From positions 1 to 9,355 of the forward strand of contig CAMOVV010000027.1 in the NCBI GenBank assembly GCA_946627685.1: a stretch of 9,355 nt of DNA. The letters are read 5' to 3'. Position 1 is the stretch's first letter. Each line of letters starts with the position of its first letter. This document shows positions 6,994 to 9,355 of this stretch, one piece after another. A program made the translations under genes and the position numbers. Origin of the DNA: an uncultured Bacteroidales bacterium (lineage in GTDB: Bacteria; Bacteroidota; Bacteroidia; Bacteroidales; UBA932). Below the pieces are notes generated by a model, which was not told the origin of the DNA, made no database searches, and saw nothing but the letters and a program-made list of their open reading frames with translations.

Positions 6994-7134
6994 TTATGGT
7001 TCAGTAATGAAATCGCAAGGGCAGGTGGAGACGCAGATGATGCTGTCGTTCTTCATGACGACGGGATCCATCACGGGTTTCTCGTACTCCTTCTTTTCGA
7101 TTGCGGATACGGTCTTGACTTCTTTCGTTTTCAT
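6994..7134 (-). CDS. Putative RiPP precursor peptide, 46 residues, three-cysteine C-terminal core
   Basis: A short ORF starts at ATG 7134 and ends with TAA at 6994-6996. Residues 1-19 are charged and Lys/Glu-rich (MKTKEVKTVSAIEKKEYEK). Residues 17-33 (YEKPVMDPVVMKNDSII) match the Y-x-K-P-hydrophobic pattern common in small leader-like peptides of Bacteroidota. The tail is CVSTCPCDFITEP, with C34, C38 and C40. There is no hydrophobic signal segment and no Gly-Gly processing site. It is the first gene of an operon with a radical SAM/SPASM maturase 12 nt downstream and a PqqD-like protein, with a consensus promoter about 40-70 nt upstream of its start. Those features together make it the likely substrate: the first 33 residues as leader, the Cys tail as core. 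The leader/core boundary and the final product are inference. Confidence 0.85.
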   Translation of the reverse strand: MKTKEVKTVSAIEKKEYEKPVMDPVVMKNDSIICVSTCPCDFITEP

Positions 7135-7174
7135 GGAATTGTATATTAATAAACTTTTTGTCTGTAGTATATCG

Positions 7175-7206
7175 CAAATGTAATGTATTTTTCAAATAAA
7201 ACAAAA
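7175..7206 (-). promoter_or_regulatory. Bacteroidota-type promoter of the RiPP operon
   Basis: On the minus strand TTTTG (7206-7202) is followed after exactly 19 nt by TACATTTG (7182-7175), a full match to the -33 and -7 elements. Transcription would start near 7168-7170, leaving a leader of about 35 nt before the precursor ATG at 7134. The -33 element lies inside the candidate promoter of the divergent glycosyltransferase gene. Confidence 0.8.
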
Positions 7207-7213
7207 GTATCCG

Positions 7214-7221
7214 TATTTTTG
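7214..7221 (+). promoter_or_regulatory. Candidate -7 element for the glycosyltransferase gene
   Basis: TATTTTTG at 7214-7221 is a perfect TAnnTTTG. The expected -33 position (around 7190-7194) reads only TTTTTC, so the upstream half is weak. The ATG at 7227 follows 5 nt later, so a transcript from this site would be leaderless or nearly so. Confidence 0.55.
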
Positions 7222-7226
7222 CAGTT

Positions 7227-8243
7227 ATGGAACAAGAGGATAAAGCTGTCGGCATATCGGTCGTCATACCGGTTTTCAAAGTCTCGCCTTATGTGGAGAG
7301 GTGCCTGAAATCCGTCATGAGCCAGACTTATGACCGTTTTGAGTGTATCCTGGTGGACGATGCCTCCCCGGATGACAGCATGGCCCGGTGCGAGCGCATG
7401 ATTGCAGGGTACGGGGGCCCCATCCGTTTCCGCCTCCTCCGTCATGACCGGAACAGGGGCCTTTCCGCCGCGCGAAATACGGGGACGGACGCCGCTTCCG
7501 GGGACTATATCCTGTATTTGGACAGCGATGACTACATAAGCAGCGACTGCGTGGAAAAGCTTGTCGCGCCCGTGTTGCAGGACAGAAGCATCGAGATGGT
7601 GCTCGGCGAGCGTATGCTGGTTTCCGACGAAGGCCCCCTCATCAACCAGAGGAACAGCTGGCGCCGCCGGGAGGACCTGCGTACCCGTTCTCAGGTGCGG
7701 GAACTGTTCTTTGACAGGAGCCGGTATTTCCCCTCGGCGGCATGGAACAAGCTCGTCAGCAGGGAGTTCATTGTCCGGCACCGGCTCCGCTTCGAAGAAG
7801 GGCTGCTGATGGAGGACACCCTGTGGACCTTTTATGTGATGAAGTACCTGTCGCACCTTTACGTTATTCCGGACATTACGTATTTCTATTATATACGCCC
7901 CGATTCCATCGCACACGGAATGGATAAAACGGCTTTGGCAGAATTCGGATGTCTCGTGTTCGGTAAAATATCAACGGACTTCACTCCGTCCGAGCGGGAC
8001 CTGGAAGCCGAAAAATACCTGGAGAGCTTCTGCCATTTCTATATGTATCAGCCAAAAAGCCCGGAGAACCGCGCTGCGGCCAGGCGCTTTGGCAAAGCCC
8101 TTCCTTTCCGGAAGCATGCAAGGGCGAGAATACTTCTTGAAGCGGCGCGGGTCCTTCCCCATACTCCGCGGGGGAGGGAGAGGCTCAAGTCCCTCCGGGA
8201 ATGGCTGTATAAGGAATCAGTCAAAGGACAGCGCGGCAGGTGA
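7227..8243 (+). CDS. Glycosyltransferase family 2 (GT-A fold)
   Basis: The 338-residue enzyme should transfer a sugar from a nucleotide sugar to an acceptor. The N-terminal GT-A domain is typical of family GT2: ISVVIPVFKVSPYVERCLKSV (10-30), VDDASPDD (43-50), NRGLSAARNTG (76-86), and the metal/nucleotide-binding DSDD at 99-102. EDTLW at 196-200 may hold the catalytic base. Residues from about 230 are variable and Arg-rich (RKHARARILLEAARVL near 293-308), perhaps for membrane association; no membrane helix is seen. It diverges from the RiPP operon across a 92-nt spacer, and no other polysaccharide gene is in the window. The acceptor could be a cell-surface glycan, as in most bacterial GT2 enzymes. 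A link to the peptide is only suggested by position. Confidence 0.92.
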   Translation: MEQEDKAVGISVVIPVFKVSPYVERCLKSVMSQTYDRFECILVDDASPDDSMARCERMIAGYGGPIRFRLLRHDRNRGLSAARNTGTDAASGDYILYLDSDDYISSDCVEKLVAPVLQDRSIEMVLGERMLVSDEGPLINQRNSWRRREDLRTRSQVRELFFDRSRYFPSAAWNKLVSREFIVRHRLRFEEGLLMEDTLWTFYVMKYLSHLYVIPDITYFYYIRPDSIAHGMDKTALAEFGCLVFGKISTDFTPSERDLEAEKYLESFCHFYMYQPKSPENRAAARRFGKALPFRKHARARILLEAARVLPHTPRGRERLKSLREWLYKESVKGQRGR

Positions 8244-8248
8244 CTTGA

Positions 8249-8280
8249 TTTGGCCGATTGGAAATAAGTCGTTAAATTTA
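8249..8280 (+). promoter_or_regulatory. Candidate promoter of the metallophosphoesterase gene
   Basis: TTTG at 8249-8252 is followed after 20 nt by TAAATTTA (8273-8280), one base off the Bacteroidota TAnnTTTG element. The downstream ATG is at 8321, so the mRNA leader would be about 35 nt. It lies just after the glycosyltransferase stop, suggesting separate or additional transcription of the last gene. Confidence 0.55.
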
Positions 8281-8320
8281 GCTTCCGCGAGTGCTGGACT
8301 CGAATAAAACAGATAGAATT

Positions 8321-9271
8321 ATGGACAGAAGGACATTTCTTGGCAGCCTGGCTGCCCTCGGTTTGGGAGGAGTATTGACGCAGGCTTCGGCGGCGACATC
8401 TTTTTTGGAGGCTGCGGAAAGGAGACGGCCTAAAAGGAGATTTGGAAAATTTGACGAAAATCACGTCGTGATCATCTCTGATTTGCACACCAATCCCGGA
8501 GGTTACCAGGCCGACCGGCTGCGCCGTACGATTGCCGATATCCTTAAAATGAAACCTTTGCCTCTCAATGTGATAGCCCTCGGAGACCTGGCTTATCTGA
8601 CCGGAAGGACGTCGGAATATACATTGCTCAAAGAGATAATCGCCCCGTTGGAGGCCTCCGGCATCCGTTTTACGATGGCGATGGGCAACCACGACCGCCG
8701 GGAGAATTTCGCCGGCGTCTTCCCGTCCTATGCCGCAGCCTCCCTGCTGTCCGACCGTTTCGTTTATATCGTTCAGACGCCCAGCGCCGACATCATCGTG
8801 CTTGATTCGCTCCAGCAAGGCGAGGATGAGAATACCTGGATTACGCCCGGGGCCTTGGACGAGCCGCAGCTGAAGTGGCTGGAAAAGACAATATCGCTCT
8901 ACACGAAGCCCTTCTTCGTCACCGCTCACCATCCGATAGGGGAGACCCGCATCCAGACCCTGCTCCTGGACAATCCTTTCTGCGCCGGATATATCCACGG
9001 TCACGACCACATCTGGAGACCCGGATGGATCCGTAAGAATTATTCCGAACAGACGTTGCTGCGGACTCTGAGCGTTCCGTCCACCGGCCACTGGGGTGAC
9101 ATCGGCTATACGGATTTGTACCTGGACGGCCGCGACGCGAAAGCCTGCCTGCACGAGTATGAATTCTTCTTCCCCAAGCCGGTTGAGGAAGGAGAGCCCA
9201 GGCCCGCCCAGTGGTCCCTGATTGAGGAAGACCATAAAGGCGCCGTTTGCAGCTTCGCTTACAGGGCATAA
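8321..9271 (+). CDS. Metallophosphoesterase with twin-arginine-type signal (calcineurin-like)
   Basis: A 316-residue predicted phosphoesterase using two metal ions. All five family motifs are present: SDLH (D54, H56), GDL (D89), GNHD (N123, H124), AHHP (H203) and GHDH (H228, H230). The ATG at 8321 gives an N-terminus MDRRTFLGSLAALGLGGVLT, a short RR motif followed by a weakly hydrophobic, Gly/Ala-rich stretch, as in Tat-exported proteins. An in-frame GTG at 8291 would add ten residues ahead of this signal and is less likely. The mature enzyme probably works in the periplasm or on the cell surface. Substrates in this family range from nucleotides to phosphodiesters and phospholipids, and the sequence does not tell which. 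It follows the glycosyltransferase after 77 nt and has its own candidate promoter. Confidence 0.9.
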   Translation: MDRRTFLGSLAALGLGGVLTQASAATSFLEAAERRRPKRRFGKFDENHVVIISDLHTNPGGYQADRLRRTIADILKMKPLPLNVIALGDLAYLTGRTSEYTLLKEIIAPLEASGIRFTMAMGNHDRRENFAGVFPSYAAASLLSDRFVYIVQTPSADIIVLDSLQQGEDENTWITPGALDEPQLKWLEKTISLYTKPFFVTAHHPIGETRIQTLLLDNPFCAGYIHGHDHIWRPGWIRKNYSEQTLLRTLSVPSTGHWGDIGYTDLYLDGRDAKACLHEYEFFFPKPVEEGEPRPAQWSLIEEDHKGAVCSFAYRA

Positions 9272-9311
9272 GCCGGCTCTTACAGGGATTTCGGGCTTCG
9301 CAGCACCACGG

Positions 9312-9344
9312 AAAACCCCTCTCAATGCATTTGAGAGGGGTTTT
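9312..9344 (+). terminator. Strong Rho-independent terminator, symmetric
   Basis: AAAACCCCTCTCAA (9312-9325) pairs perfectly with TTGAGAGGGGTTTT (9331-9344) around a TGCAT loop: a 14-bp stem with an A run on one side and a T run on the other. It lies 40 nt past the metallophosphoesterase stop. Because it is symmetric, it could also stop transcripts arriving from beyond the right edge. Confidence 0.92.
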
Positions 9345-9355
9345 GCTATATAAAA

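Noticed and set aside
7001..7279. 92-codon minus-strand frame overlapping the precursor gene
   Set aside because: It is in a different frame from the 46-residue peptide, starts inside the glycosyltransferase gene, covers both candidate promoters, and gives a low-complexity Arg/His-rich translation.
8291..8320. GTG start giving ten extra residues to the metallophosphoesterase
   Set aside because: The ATG at 8321 puts the twin-arginine signal at the very N-terminus as expected. The GTG also lies close to the likely transcription start.
8048..9325. 425-codon open frame on the minus strand
   Set aside because: It is antisense to the metallophosphoesterase, whose five motifs are intact, and it runs through the terminator and the end of the glycosyltransferase. 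It has no recognisable protein features.

Overview
The window reads as chromosomal DNA from a member of the Bacteroidota, most likely a gut-type Bacteroidales with GC-rich coding sequence (Alistipes-like or an uncultured relative; this is inference). The evidence is the repeated Bacteroidota-type promoter (TTG or TTTG, about 19-20 nt, then TAnnTTTG), a large secreted glycoside hydrolase family 2 enzyme with discoidin and Ig-like domains, a CBM9-like protein, and a PqqD/SPASM radical SAM peptide-modification locus of a kind common in this phylum.

Left part (1-5400, all on +): the 3' end of an unidentified gene; a complete tRNA-Leu(CAG) with its own promoter and Rho-independent terminator; then a tightly packed three-gene run. 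That run holds a secreted GH2 enzyme of the exo-beta-glucosaminidase/beta-mannosidase type (599-4138), a free methionine-(R)-sulfoxide reductase with all three signature cysteines (4143-4580), and a CBM9-like protein with no signal peptide (4585-5400). The genes are only 4 nt apart, so they are probably co-transcribed although the first product is exported and the other two look cytoplasmic.

Centre (5415-7134, on -): the most interesting part. It is a compact three-gene locus read leftward: a 46-residue peptide not previously called because of its size (6994-7134), ending in a core with three cysteines (CVSTCPCDFITEP); a radical SAM/SPASM peptide maturase (5683-6981); and a PqqD-like RiPP recognition element (5415-5681). 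Spacings are 12 nt and 1 nt, and a textbook Bacteroidota promoter lies just upstream of the peptide gene. This is the minimal kit of a RiPP pathway: precursor, leader-binding protein and modifying enzyme. No exporter or protease is visible in the window. The locus ends convergently against the CBM9-like gene at a hairpin spanning both stop codons.

Right part (7227-9355, on +): a GT2 family glycosyltransferase diverges from the peptide gene across a 92-nt AT-rich spacer in which the two candidate promoters overlap. It is followed by a metallophosphoesterase with a twin-arginine-type signal and its own candidate promoter, closed by a strong symmetric terminator. There is no CRISPR array, insertion sequence, integrase or rRNA in the window.
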